Below are positions 6,936 to 17,376 of a DNA stretch of 20,615 bases, piece after piece. Under the pieces are notes generated by a model. That model was not told where the DNA came from, did no database searches, and saw only the letters and a list, made by a program, of their open reading frames with translations. Each line of letters begins with the position of its first letter. Positions within the stretch are counted from its first letter, which is position 1. The DNA lies in assembly GCA_016711435.1 (NCBI GenBank), contig JADJSY010000043.1, forward strand, positions 1-20,615. The letters run 5' to 3'. Both the position numbers and the translations under genes were made by a program. Source of the DNA: Lewinellaceae bacterium (GTDB taxonomy: Bacteria; Bacteroidota; Bacteroidia; Chitinophagales; Saprospiraceae).

Positions 6936-7645
6936 TTAATTCAACTGTTTAAATAAAACCGCCGCCACTATCGCCCCAGAATCGGCCCCACCACCGGCAC
7001 CCAGCTATAACCCCAGTCACTGTCTCTTTTCCCTTTTATAGGTAAAATAAAATGTGCAATGCGCGGTCCCAGGTCACGGGCCGGGTTGATGGCATATCCT
7101 GTCGGGCCGCCGAGGGAGAGCCCGATGCCTAAAACCAGCAGAGAGACGGGTAATGCATTCAGCGTACCCATGGAACTGGTGGGATCTGTAAACGAAAGAG
7201 CACCGAACATTAAGATGAAAGTACCGATGAATTCCGTAAACACATTATTCAGGGGTTTGCGGATACCGGGTGCCGTACAAAAGATCGCTTTTTTAAGGTC
7301 GGCATCTTCGGTTATTTCAAAATGAGAATGATACGTGAGCCAGACAACAATGGCACCGGTAAATGCGCCGGCCAGTTGAGCGATCAGATAGGTACCAACC
7401 AACGATGAACTGAATTTGCCGGTCACAGCCAATGCGATCGTTACGGCCGGATTGAGGTGACCGCTGCCACCCAGTTTGAGGGAAGTGAATACACCAATAA
7501 ATACCGCCATGGCCCAGCCAAAGGTGATCACAATCCACCCACTGTTCTGGCCATTGGTTTTGTTCAATACTACATTGGCCACCACCCCGGCTCCGAGCAG
7601 GAAGAGGATGGCGGTACCGATAAATTCTCCGAGAAAAGGGGACAT
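6936..7645 (-). CDS. glpF: Glycerol uptake facilitator (MIP/aquaporin family)
   Basis: Passive glycerol channel in the inner membrane. Start chosen at ATG 7645 (MSPFLGEFIGTAILFLLGAG); a TTG six bases upstream is less likely. Both half-helix NPA motifs are present: LNPAVTIALAV and INPARDLGPRI. The aspartate after the second NPAR is typical of glycerol facilitators rather than water-only aquaporins. Six hydrophobic segments can be traced (for example NSGWIVITFGWAMAVFIGVF, LIAQLAGAFTGAIVVWLTY, FIGTFILMFGALSF, LPVSLLVLGIGLSLG). A single lost base near 6972-6977 shifts the end; corrected, it reads ILGAIVAAVLFKQLN with TAA at 6936, giving about 236 residues. It starts 12 bases after the glpD stop, so it is translated from the same message. 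Confidence 0.95.
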
Positions 7646-7657
7646 AGACAATCGTTT

Positions 7658-9130
7658 TTAATGAGGAAGATAATGGGTGGCAATATTTTTAAAGTTATTG
7701 ATTTGTGTCTGTATCCAGGCTTGGTCTTTATTCAATACATCGGCCAGTGCGGCAGCCACCAGCGGGGATTTTTGCAGTGCTACCCTGGCATCCAGTAATA
7801 GTTGCCGGGTACGCCGGGAGAGAAAATCTTCCACGGTCATGCACATTTCATGATTGGCCGTTTGTTTGACCAATGTCGTTATTTGCTCATCCGTTAATCC
7901 TTCTATGGAAGCCGGAACGGGTCTCAGTACCGCTATTTTTAATTCATGGGTGACGCAGGTAATTTGTGACTGCAGTTTCTCTGCCACGAGGTTGACCGTA
8001 TCCTCTGCCATTTTCCGGTAAGTGGTCCATTTACCACCGGTTACCGTGATCATGTCGGATTCTGAGATTGTGATCAGGTGATCGCGGGAAAGGGCAGCCG
8101 TAACTTTTGATTTTCCTTTGACCAATGGACGCAAGCCGGCAAACATACTCCGGATATCACTGTGTTGCGGATCCTTAGTGAGATAACGGCCGATATGCGT
8201 TAGGATGAATTCAATTTCTTCTTTAAGCGGGATGGGCTCCTCCGTGACTTCCTCCACTGGTGTATCCGTGGTGCCGAGTACAATTTTATTATGCCAGGGA
8301 ACCGCAAAAAGTACCCGTCCGTCATCCGTCTTGGGAATCATGATGGCCGTATCTCCCGGTAAAAATTCCTTGTCCACCACCAGGTGAATGCCCTGGCTGG
8401 GACTGATCAGGCTTTCATGATCCGGGTTGTCCATTCCCAGGATGCGGTCTGTAAAAACACCGGTGGCATTGATGACAACCTTGCTTTTTACTTCATATTC
8501 CTTGCCCGTCAGTTGATTCTTCACCCCACCCCGCATACGTTCTGCTGTTTTTTCAACAGGGCGGTGACGGGAAAATAATTCAGTACTACAGCATCGAGTG
8601 AAACGGCAGTCTGCGCCAGGCTGATGGCCAGCCGGGCATCATCAAACTGACCATCATGATAGAGTACCGCCCCGGTAAGGTCGTCCGGATCCAGGGTGGG
8701 GGTGAGTGCCAGGGTTTCTTCGGGGCTGAGTAATTCAGAAGGACCGATGCCCAGGCTGCCGGCCATCCAGTCATAAATCTTCAGGCCTATCCCGTAGTAA
8801 GGTTTTTCCCACCATTTATAATTCGGTACAATGAATTTCTGATTATGTACGAGGTGAGGTGCGTTTTTCAGGAGCAGGCCCCGTTCTTTCAACGCTTCCA
8901 TTACCAGTTTGATATTGCCTTGTTGCAGTTATCGTACACCGCCGTGTACCAGCTTGGTACTGCGTGGAGGAAGTGCCTTTGGCAAAATCATGTTGTTCAA
9001 ATAGTACAGTTTTATAACCACGGGAGGCCGCATCCACGGCAATACCCAGTCCGGTGGCACCACCCCCGATAATGCAGATATCGAATTCGGGTGTGGAATC
9101 CAGTTGCTCGATTAGTGATTGCCGGTTCAT
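7658..9130 (-). CDS. glpD: Aerobic FAD-dependent glycerol-3-phosphate dehydrogenase
   Basis: Oxidises sn-glycerol 3-phosphate to dihydroxyacetone phosphate at the inner membrane and passes electrons to quinone. ATG at 9130. The N-terminal FAD-binding fold is DICIIGGGATGLGIAVDAAS, followed by KTVLFEQHDFAKGTSS. One extra base and an in-frame TAA near 8930-8955 interrupt the next block; corrected, it gives RSTKLVHGGVR then LQQGN, the family signature. From there MEALKERGLLLKNAPHLVHN onwards to QTQINNFKNIATHYLPH is readable with one more frame change at about 8530, including VVINATGVFTDRIL, GIHLVVDKEFLP, KIVLGTTDTP, RSMFAGLRPLV and TVTGGKWTTYRKMAEDTV. About 490 residues. Sits between glpK and glpF. 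Confidence 0.95.
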
Positions 9131-9140
9131 GATCTGCTTT

Positions 9141-9248
9141 ATGTTTCGGCAAGCTCAACATGACAGCCGTTTTCACCCGGAGCTTGCAGAAGGATGAAGG
9201 CCCATTATTTTTTGAAGATCAACTTGTCAGTCTGAGCTTGCCGAAGAC
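9141..9248. repeat. Inverted and direct copies of the TGAGCTTGCCGAA dispersed repeat
   Basis: GTTTCGGCAAGCTCAACATG (from 9141) is the reverse complement of the repeat that reappears as TGTCAGTCTGAGCTTGCCGA (from about 9225); the 13-base core TGAGCTTGCCGAA is identical. A third decayed copy, GGAGCTTGCAGAAGGATG, lies between them near 9179-9197. The core matches the repeat (TCATCCTGAGCTTG[T/C]CGAAGG) scattered through many Bacteroidota genomes. The right copy overlaps the 3' end of glpK and supplies its last codons and stop. Confidence 0.75.
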
Positions 9249-10730
9249 CAGGCTATACTGGCTTTAACGGCTCTTTGCCAGCCATTCACCAGCTGATTAC
9301 GTTTATCGGTTTCCATCGAAGGGGCAAAGGATTGGTCGATCTGCCACTGCTGCTGGATTTCTTCTACATTTTTCCAGAATCCAACCGCTAGTCCGGCCAG
9401 GTAGGCGGCACCCAATGCGGTGGTCTCGGTTATTTTTGGCCTTACCACTTTACAATTGAGTATATCACTCTGAAACTGCATCAGTGCACTGTTGACGGTA
9501 GCCCCGCCATCCACCCGCAGTTCCTTAATCTGAATTCCGGAATCGGCTTCCATGGCTTTTAATACATCATATGTCTGGTAAGCGATACTTTCCAGGGCAG
9601 CTTTGGCAATATGAGCATTGCTGCTTCCACGGGTTAATCCGAAAATGGCTCCGCGTGCATATTGATTCCAGTGCGGGGCCCAATCCCGCAAAAGCCGGAA
9701 CTATATATACACCATCGGTATCTTTTACCTGCGCAGCCAGTTTCTCCACATCTGAAGATTTGCGGATGATCTTTAATTCATCCCTTAGCCATTGCACCAC
9801 GGCACCGGCAATGAACACACTTCCTTCCAGCGCGTATTCTGTTTTATCATTGATCTGCCAGGCAATGGTGGTGAGCAGGTTGTTTTTTGACGTGATCGCT
9901 TTTTCGCCGGTATTCATGAGCATAAAACAACCGGTACCATAGGTGTTTTTCACCATGCCGGGTTGGGTGCAGAGTTGTCCGAACAAAGCCGCCTGCTGAT
10001 CACCGGCAATGCCGGCTACCGGTATTCTGGAATCCGGTATGATCTGTCCGGTAACTCCGTAAATTTTACTGCTGGGTTTTACGGATGGAAGTACTGCCGG
10101 GGGAATATCAAATATCCGCAGCAATTCCTCATCCCATTGCAGGGAATGAATATTGAAGAGCATCGTACGGGAAGCATTGGATACATCCGTTACATGCACA
10201 TCCCCATTGGTGAGTTTCCAGGTGAGCCAGGAGTCGATAGTGCCGAAAGCGAGTTCACCTTTGACCGCTTTATCCCGGGCGCCGGGTATATGATCCAGTA
10301 TCCATTTAAGTTTGGTGGCCGAGAAATAAGCATCGATGATCAGTCCTGTTTTTTCCTGAATCAAACCGGCTAATCCGGCTGCCTTTAATTCATCACAATA
10401 GCCGGCCGTGCGACGGTCCTGCCAGACAATGGCATTATACACCGGTTGGCCGCTGATCTTATCCCAGACCACCGTGGTTTCCCGCTGATTAGTAATACCG
10501 ATACCGGATACCTGTTTGGTATTGATCCCCGCCTGGGCCATGGCTTCGGCCATCGTGCCAAACTGGGTACTCCAGATTTCATTGGCATCATGTTCCACCC
10601 AGCCGGGTTGCGGGAAAATCTGCTTGAATTCTTTCTGAGCCTGGCCAATGATAGTACCTTGTTTATCCACGACCAGGCTGCGGCTGCTGGTCGTGCCCTG
10701 GTCGAGGGCCAGGATATAATGTTCAGCCAT
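9227..10730 (-). CDS. glpK: Glycerol kinase
   Basis: Phosphorylates glycerol with ATP to sn-glycerol 3-phosphate. FGGY-family kinase. ATG at 10730 with MAEHYILALDQGTTSSRSLV (first phosphate-binding segment DQGTTSSR). Then PGWVEHDANEIW, ITNQRETTVVWDKISGQPVYN, AIVWQDRRTAGYCDEL, GTIDSWLTWKLT, VSNASRTMLFNI, VAGIAGDQQAALFGQLC, KNTYGTGCFMLMNTG, EGSVFIAGAVVQWLRD and YIVPAFAGLGP. About two bases are missing near 9680; beyond it HWNQYARGAIFGLTRGSSN, LRVDGGATVNSALMQFQSD and ETTALGAAYLAGLAVGFW complete the C-terminal domain. About 501 residues, normal for GlpK. The last residues SSASSD and the stop lie inside the dispersed repeat. First gene of the glp operon, 96 bases before glpD; divergent from the TraB/GumN gene with a 111-base spacer. 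Confidence 0.96.
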
Positions 10731-10841
10731 ATGGAAAAATTATGGTGGTAAGATAAGAGAAATAGAAATACGATTTTATCTTTATGACCTGTTGTGCAGA
10801 ACAATTCATATCTGCACCTTTTTATCAAACAACCTTACACT
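10731..10841. other. Divergent intergenic region between glpK and the TraB/GumN gene
   Basis: Must hold promoters for both directions. A TATCTTTA at 10777-10784 resembles the Bacteroidota -7 box TAnnTTTG on the plus strand, but I see no TTTG at the right distance upstream. No clear operator or hairpin is visible. Confidence 0.3.
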
Positions 10842-13800
10842 ATGAAAAAAGTGTTCCGGAGCAGTTCCTTACTGCTGTTTTTTGTTTTCCTTTTTGTTTC
10901 CGCCTCTGCGCAGAAAAACAACTGGCCTAATACCCTTTTATGGAAGATCAGCGGGAACGGACTTACCAAACCCTCTTATCTGTTCGGGACCATGCACCTG
11001 CAGGACAAACGGATCTTTAACCTGGGGGATTCATTTTACCATCATTTTGAACGGGCAGAAGGTTTTGCGATTGAAGTGGATTTCAGGGAATATATGGATT
11101 CACTCCTGACCAAGGGATTTCAGATGGCGGAAGATAAAAATCTGAGGGACGAGGAGGAATACAGCGAGACGGTGGTGGATTGCACGTCGGTCATACAGAA
11201 GCCACCACCTCCATCGGCTGATATGCCGGCCGTGAAATCGGATGCCGATAAAAAAATGTCCCGTAACCTGAGGAAGGAATTCCGGAAAATGCGGAATGAA
11301 CAAATAAAGAGCCTGTTGCTGCATGGGCGAATGCCCACCATCCTGGATGCATACTTATATGGAATGGCCATGAAGCAGGGCAAATGGCTGGGTGCGGTGG
11401 AAGAATTAAACGACCAGCTGAGTATCCGTGATGAACTGGGTAAGGATATTGATGAGACAGAAGAAATGAAACAACCCGAACGGATCCTGCTCACCTCATT
11501 GGGCAATATGATTAAAGTGTACCTGGCCCAGGATCTGAACCAGATTGAGGAAATTGCCCTGAACCAGCAAAGTGCAAAGACCAAGACGATTGTCTTCAAT
11601 AACCGCAATCTCAAAATGGCCAGGAGTATGGACAGTTTAAGTCATCTCCGGAGTATGTTTTATGCAGTAGGGGCCGCTCACCTGCCCGGTGATTCAGGTG
11701 TTATTCTTTTATTGAGACAAAAAGGCTATACCCTTACCCCGGTCATATCTACCAGCACCATGGCGGCGGAAAAATATGCGGCGGGTCTGCCTTCCCTTGC
11801 ATGGTATGAAGTGGGGCAGACAGATGGTCTGTACAAAGTGGATATGCCGGGCATCCCGTCGGAATACAATCTTTACGGGGAATTGGTAAAGATGAAAGTC
11901 TATGTGGATGTCACTACCATGAATTTCTTTATGGCCGGTCATACAATTGCTCAATTTGGCGATGACGAACTGGAAAGTGCATTTAAGAATATGGGCAAAT
12001 CCATGGGAGGGAAAATCATAAACATTAAAAAGTTCAGCCGGGATGAGGCAAAGGGAGTGGAAGGGATGGTAAATAATGGCAGCACCAGTTTCCGGCTGCA
12101 GATGCTGAAAAAAGGGAACAGTGCTTTTTTCCTGATGGTGGGCAGTTCGGGTTCTTACAAAATCAGCAATGCCGATGCGGATAAATTTTTCTATTCATTT
12201 AAAGCAGGTGAAACAGCCCGCAGCAGCACTCCATCCGGCTGGAAAGAGTTCAGTCTGCCGGATAAAGGGGTTACAGTAAAAATGCCCGCCGTGCCAAAAA
12301 GAAACAAAAGTTTTGAGAGGCAGGCAGAAGGATCAGGTTGGAATTTTCAGGTTTATGATTGTACAGATCCTGCTGCAGGACTCTATTATCTTTTCCAGGT
12401 CAGGGATGTTCGGCCGGTAATTTCCTGGAAGGGGATTCACTCTACTTTGAACAATTCAAGGAAAACTTATTGAAAGAGGATGTGGTAAAACTCCGGGATG
12501 AGACCCTCTGTAATAAGGGGGCAACCGGTGTTGCGTTTTGATGCAACGTCCAAATCAGAATCCCTGTTTTATAAAACGCTGAACCTGATCCAGGGGCAAC
12601 CGGGTCTATACACTGATGTTACTGGGTCACGTGTCCCTGAAAGATGAGGAGGGGGCTGAACATTTTTTCCAGTCACTGAAGCTGGAGGAACTGAAGAAAA
12701 CGGTATTCACCCTGCAAACGGCCGATGATCTCAGCTTCAGCAGCAGGGTGCCGGATAAATTTGTCAGGGCGATAGATGAAGAAAAAGAAGACAGTACCCG
12801 TATTCATTATACCAGTTATGATCCGAACGAAGTGACTTCCTATGAAGTGGTGAAAGACAGGCTGCCTCCGTTGTTCTGGGTTAAATCTGATACTGCTTTT
12901 TACCGGAAAAGAGCTTCTTTAGCCGTGGGTTATGATGACTCTTTATTACACTACAATATTGTACAGAATGGGAAGATCAGGGGCGTGGAACAACTGGTAC
13001 AACTTTCCGGAAGCAGTATGGTAAAGCGGATGCGTTATCTGTTGCATGACGACACTCTATATACATTAGTCAGCTATATACCCGCGGCCATTGCTTCCGA
13101 CAAATACCATACTGAATTTTTTGAACAGTTCCGGATTCACAACGATCATTCCGTTTCTTCCATCCTGAAAAGTAAAGCGGCTGCTTTACTGGAGTCACTG
13201 GCATCAAAAGATAGTCTTCAGTTTACAAGGGCCAGTGAAGTGATTGATCTGGTCAGTTTTGAAAAAAGCGATTTGCCACTGCTGCATAAAGCATTACTCG
13301 GCACTTATTATGACGACACCCTTTCATGGAATAATGCCCGCAACAAACTGGTCAGAGCCATCGAACCGGTAGCGGACAGCAGTACGGTGGATTTTATTAA
13401 GACAAACTATGCGCTACTGGCAGACCGGGGTGGTGATCAGCTGGCCATGCTGAATGTACTGGTGAATTACCAGGATCGGTATGCGTATGAAGCTCTGAAG
13501 GACTTATTTGTGCGTAAACCGCCTGTGAATCCGGGTGATCGTTATTCGGTCAGTTACCGGATGACGGACTCGCTGGAACTGACGAAAATACTGTTTCCCG
13601 AAATATTGGATTTATTAAAGAATGAGCATTACTGGGATAACATCACGGATTATACCGTCAGGTTACTGGATAGCGGAGTGGTCACCCGGGAAATCCTCCT
13701 GCCTCAAACAAAGGTGCTCTTTCATATTGCCGATACATTGCTTACTGGTGGTACACTGGACAGCGAGGAGGTTTGGAGCTGGAAATACAGCAGTCTGTTG

Positions 13801-14419
13801 GAACTTTTCGGGTATATCAATAGCGGTGAATCGAATCAGTATTTACAACGGTTTTTAAAAGGGAAGGACCTTTATCTCAAAAGCCTGGCGGCATTACGCC
13901 TGGTGAAAAATGGTCAAACGGTTGATCCGGCAGAACTGACGAAGTTGGCAGCCGATAACGAATACCGGCTGGATTTGTACAACGACCTGAAAGAACTGGG
14001 GGAGACTTCCCTGTTCCCGGCGAAGTACCTGACGCAGCGTTATTTTGCAGAAGCGGAATTATATACCTATGCTTCTGATGATTACTCTCCTTCCTCCATG
14101 GAATATATTGGGAGAAAGGCTGGCTGAACTGAACGGACAGAAAATGCGGTTTTATCTTTTTAAGATCGGTTTTGAGGATGAAGAAGGAAATGATACGGAA
14201 TCCTATCTTGGTATGGCGGGTCCTTATGAGATTGATCCGAAAAACCTGGTGACCACCAATGATGCCACCGGGTATCAATATGATGAAGCGTACAATAAGA
14301 AGCAAGTGGATAAACACTTCCGTACATTGCTCGATAACGCAGAAGATTATATAAAGAAGTGGAAGAATAAACAGGGAATAAAACCGGTTGCCTTTATAAG
14401 GGCAACCGGTTTTTATTAA
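10842..14419 (+). CDS. Giant exported protein: N-terminal TraB/GumN domain plus long unknown C-terminal region (frameshifted)
   Basis: The start ATG at 10842 gives a signal peptide (MKKVFRSSSLLLFF ... SASAQ, cut near residue 24). Residues ~30-300 are a TraB/GumN domain: WKISGNGLTKPSYLFGTMHL with the conserved histidine at ~52, GFAIEVD, MPTILDAYLYGMAMKQGKWL, and the closing motif YAVGAAHLPGDSGVILLLRQ with a second histidine near 278. TraB/GumN proteins are related to Tiki metalloproteases; activity here is not shown. A linker with small beta-rich units follows (LPSLAWYEVGQTDGLYKVDM; GWKEFSLPDKGVTVKMPAVP), then about 600 mostly helical residues rich in short Leu/Asp/Ser helices (SKAAALLESLASKDSLQFTR, NALLADRGG-like repeats), resembling HEAT/ARM-type repeats. 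Indels at about 12417, 12520, 12595 and 14112 split it; joined length is ~1190 residues. The open frame runs through the terminator, so the true stop may be ~35 bases earlier. Confidence 0.8.
14377..14418. terminator. Strong bidirectional rho-independent terminator
   Basis: AAACCGGTTGCC (14381-14392) and GGCAACCGGTTT (14401-14412) are perfect 12-base complements with an 8-base loop. T-rich sequence follows on both strands (TTATT after the plus side, TTTTATT on the minus side). It sits between the convergent ends of the TraB/GumN gene and the phosphoesterase gene and would serve both. Confidence 0.85.
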
Positions 14420-14438
14420 ACCTATTTGATGGGTGGCT

Positions 14439-15837
14439 TTATACGGATTGGCCAAACCTGTCGGTGGCAATACCCACACTTCCCTTCCCGGTGTTTTGAT
14501 GAGCCCTTAAACAGATGGTTGGTGTTTTTTGGTTCTGCAAACCCACGGGGTTTTGGCAGATCGGGGCCCAATAAAGTGGCATAAGCAAGGGGATCAAACC
14601 CCTCGGTCTGGGTCAATGCACCCTGACTGATACCGTCAATAAAATATTCGGTTTTCCAGGCCGGGTCATAATTCCAGATATTCACCAGGATTTCTTTTTG
14701 CTGGCCGGGTTTATCGGGCTGGTAGATCTTTAACTGGTAATCTTTTTCCTTGCCGGTAGACTGATAATGCCAGCTGAGTTCATTTCCGGTTACGGTGTAA
14801 ACGCCATAGCCACAGGGGGTGCCATCTCCACAGATCGGTCCCGTCCACCAGGCGCCGCAGACAGTCCCGTGATTGTGTTCGTAAATATTGCCTTTTATAT
14901 CATTTACATTATAGTGCGTATGGCCCGACATGATGTGTACTTTCCGGTCGCCGAGTATTGCTTAGAGATCCTGGTTATTTTTCACGCCGCTGTGAACAGG
15001 GATATGCAGACAAAGAATCACCAGGTGATCTTTCGGTACAAAAGACAGATCCTTTTTCAGCCAGTCCAGTTGGTTTTGGGTCACAAATCCATCGTATTCC
15101 CGTTCCTTACCCAGGTAACGTACATCATCCATGACCACATAGTGTGCTTTGCCCCGGTTGAAGGAATAATAAGTGGGGCCATAGGTTTCCTGGAAACTGT
15201 CATCAGAAACCGAATCGTCCCCTTTATTATAATCCATATCATGGTTGCCCAGGCATTGGAAAAAGGGGATGTTCATCTGAGCGACGGCTTTATCGTATGC
15301 CGCGAAAAGGCCCAGTTCATCCCATACAATATCTCCGACGGCAATGCCGTGAAACAAAGTACCTGATCCTGCCCCAGCCACCAGTCGCTGCACATCAGGT
15401 ACGGATTCTGTCATCATTTTTTCAACATCTGATTTGTTTTTTACCTGTGGATCCGCCCAGATGATAAACCGGTGCTCGTTGTCATCCTGATTCAGGCGGA
15501 CCAGCTCGAAATCAGCCGAACGGCGGTTAAATTTGCTGACGGGTATATAATGTCTTGAAATTCCCTGTTCCTGATTAAAGGCATAGCCGGCCGGCGTTGA
15601 CATAAAAACACTGCTGGCTGCTGCATGCAGACTGAGTTCATAACGACCTTTGTTGTCTGTGGTAACGACGGAATATCCATCGCTGATTACTACGCCGGCG
15701 ATTCCTTTGCCTTTCGCCCTGACCTTTCCTTTTATGATCCGGCCACTATTGCTGAAAGCAGCGGAGGTTACCAGTGGAGTCAGCAACACCCCGCCGGTGA
15801 TCCAGCCGATTTGCTGAATAAAAAATCTTCTTTTCAT
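14439..15837 (-). CDS. Exported calcineurin-like metallophosphoesterase
   Basis: ATG at 15837. The N-terminus MKRRFFIQQIGWITGGVLLT has a twin arginine before a hydrophobic stretch, so Tat export is plausible. Next is a small beta domain (GRIIKGKVRAKGKGIAGVVI, VVTTDNKGRYELSL) of the MetallophosN type. The catalytic domain shows the five metal-site blocks: FIIWADPQ, VGDIVWDE, CLGNHDMD, LCLHIPVHSG and, after a one-base deletion near 14961, MSGHTHYN. It is followed by a C-terminal beta domain (TVCGAWWTGPICGDGTPCGY, YQLKIYQPDKPGQQKEILVN). A second indel near 14481 scrambles the tail; corrected, it ends SVGIATDRFGQSV with TAA at 14439. About 465 residues. The likely substrate is a phosphate mono- or diester. 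It follows the SusC/SusD genes on the same strand after a 73-base gap containing a hairpin. Confidence 0.92.
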
Positions 15838-15856
15838 ATTGCTGGTTCAGTTGTTT

Positions 15857-15891
15857 AAAAAAGGCTGACTTTATTATCTAAGGTCCAGCCT
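15857..15891 (-). terminator. Terminator-like hairpin between the SusD-like and phosphoesterase genes
   Basis: On the minus strand AGGCT-G-GAC (15891-15883) pairs with GTC-AGCCT (15869-15862) with one bulged G and a 13-base loop, then six T residues (15862-15857). It lies 20 bases after the SusD-like stop and 20 bases before the phosphoesterase ATG, so it could partly end the susCD transcript or act as an attenuator. Confidence 0.5.
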
Positions 15892-15910
15892 CTTCCGGAA
15901 ACTCATCAAT

Positions 15911-17350
15911 TTATTTTTCCCACCATACTTTCACATTAATATTATCACCACCCATTCCGGTTACGGCTTCATTGTATTATCCGGGTTACTCACTTTACTG
16001 AAATGGGATACATAAACCGGGAAGGCATCACGCCGTTGTTCAACATACCGGCGGCTACCGGCAGTGTGCGAAAACCGGTACGACGGTATTCAAACCACTG
16101 CTGGTAATCCACAAAATCTGGGAATAATATTTCTGTAACAGGATCCGTTCCAGTGTGCCATTATAAGCGGCAAATGTATGGGTGAAATAATCGGCAGGCA
16201 TTGTAACAGTCCATTGTTCCATGGCCGCTTTCACTGCTTTTTCATAAGCTGTTTTTGCTCCTGTATTATTTCCGGCTTTCCATTCTGCTTCGGCCCTGAT
16301 GAATTCCACTTCTGAATAAGGAAATAAGGGCACAATCATCGGTGCAGTGACCAGCGCCACAAGCAGGTTGGAAGGAGTATAGGTAAACTGACTTTCATTT
16401 CCGGCATAGCCGTGAGGAATACCGGCATATCCGATGTTTGGGAAAGGGGAAGTGAGACTCTTAGCCTGTGAACAGAATTTTGCCCGGCGGGGATCATTCA
16501 TGGCATTCAGGCTATCCAGGAAAAATTTACCGGCCGCACGGAAAGTGGTGAAATCGATCGGGCGTCCCCAGGGAGACATGAGCGGGGTAATACCGGACAA
16601 ATTGACTACCGCTGCTTCTGCATTACTGGCAAATACCGGGTATTGGGTGGGATTGTTCAGGATGGCCCTGATTTTTGTATACACATCCAGTTCTGTTCTC
16701 TTGGACAAACGGAGGAGGAGTCGGAGTTGCAGGGAGTTACAGAATTTTTTCCAACGGCTCACATTATTGGCAAACAGAATTTCTGTCCCATACAACATGG
16801 TCCGGCTGCTGTTGAAAAGTTTGTTAGCTGAATCGGTCACTGATCAGTTTAGGATAAATGGTGGATTGCTTATCCAAAAACCGGGTAGAATACCTGTTCA
16901 TTGCCTTTGAGTGCTTCTGCATAAGGAATATCACCAAAGCAGTCGGTCAGGTTTGAAGTCACCCAGGCATTCAACGTCATGGCGATGGCCTAGGTAATTC
17001 GGGTCTCTGGGCGGTTACAGCTGCTTCATACATTTCTTTGATATTCTTCATCCACCTGAAATAGGTATTCCAGGTACTGTTGCCGGTGTTTTCAGTTATA
17101 TCATACCGGTGAATACCACCTGTAGAACTGGGAAATGGCAACATGACCTGCATCAGGTTAAAAGTGATGCCATCCGCTTGTCTCATATTGAAAGAAGCCA
17201 CTTCGTACAATATGGGATTCAGGAGTGTTCCGGGACTGATCCGCTTCAATCCGGTTAGGGTCGGTATTTACTTCTGTAAAGTTTTAGTGCAGGCACTGAA
17301 CAGGGAAACTGATTCCGGTTGCAAGGGCCAATTTTGTAGAGTTCTTTCAT
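15911..17350 (-). CDS. SusD/RagB-family outer-membrane lipoprotein (frameshifted)
   Basis: Surface lipoprotein that caps the SusC channel and binds the ligand. ATG at 17350 (MKELYKI); after removing single extra bases the leader reads ALATGISFLFSAC, with the lipobox cysteine, then TKNFTEVNTDPNRI, the N-terminal hallmark of SusD. Then FNMRQADGITFNLMQVMLPF, NTYFRWMKNIKEMYEAA, NAWVTSNLTDCFGDIPYAEA (TD-x-FGDIPY, a strong SusD mark), and VSRWKKFCNSLQLRLLLRLS, which points to the SusD-like_2 subgroup. Further on are LFPYSEVEFIRAEAEWKAGN and TAYEKAVKAAMEQW. The end reads NVKVWWEK with TAA at 15911. About 480 residues; at least six indels. It starts 26 bases after the SusC-like stop, a normal SusCD arrangement. 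Confidence 0.93.
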
Positions 17351-17376
17351 CAGATTATTTTTTAAAAGTCAGCAGA

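Noticed and set aside
10777..10784. TATCTTTA as a Bacteroidota -7 promoter box for the TraB/GumN gene
   Set aside because: No TTTG or TTG element at the needed ~19-21 base distance upstream, and the last base does not match; kept only as a remark.
11120..11614. 164-residue minus-strand open frame inside the TraB/GumN gene
   Set aside because: Rich in Ser/Arg/Phe/Ile with no domain; the opposite strand has a signal peptide and TraB motifs.
13877..14479. 200-residue minus-strand frame across the end of the TraB/GumN gene and the terminator
   Set aside because: It covers a strong bidirectional terminator and is antisense to a convincing gene.
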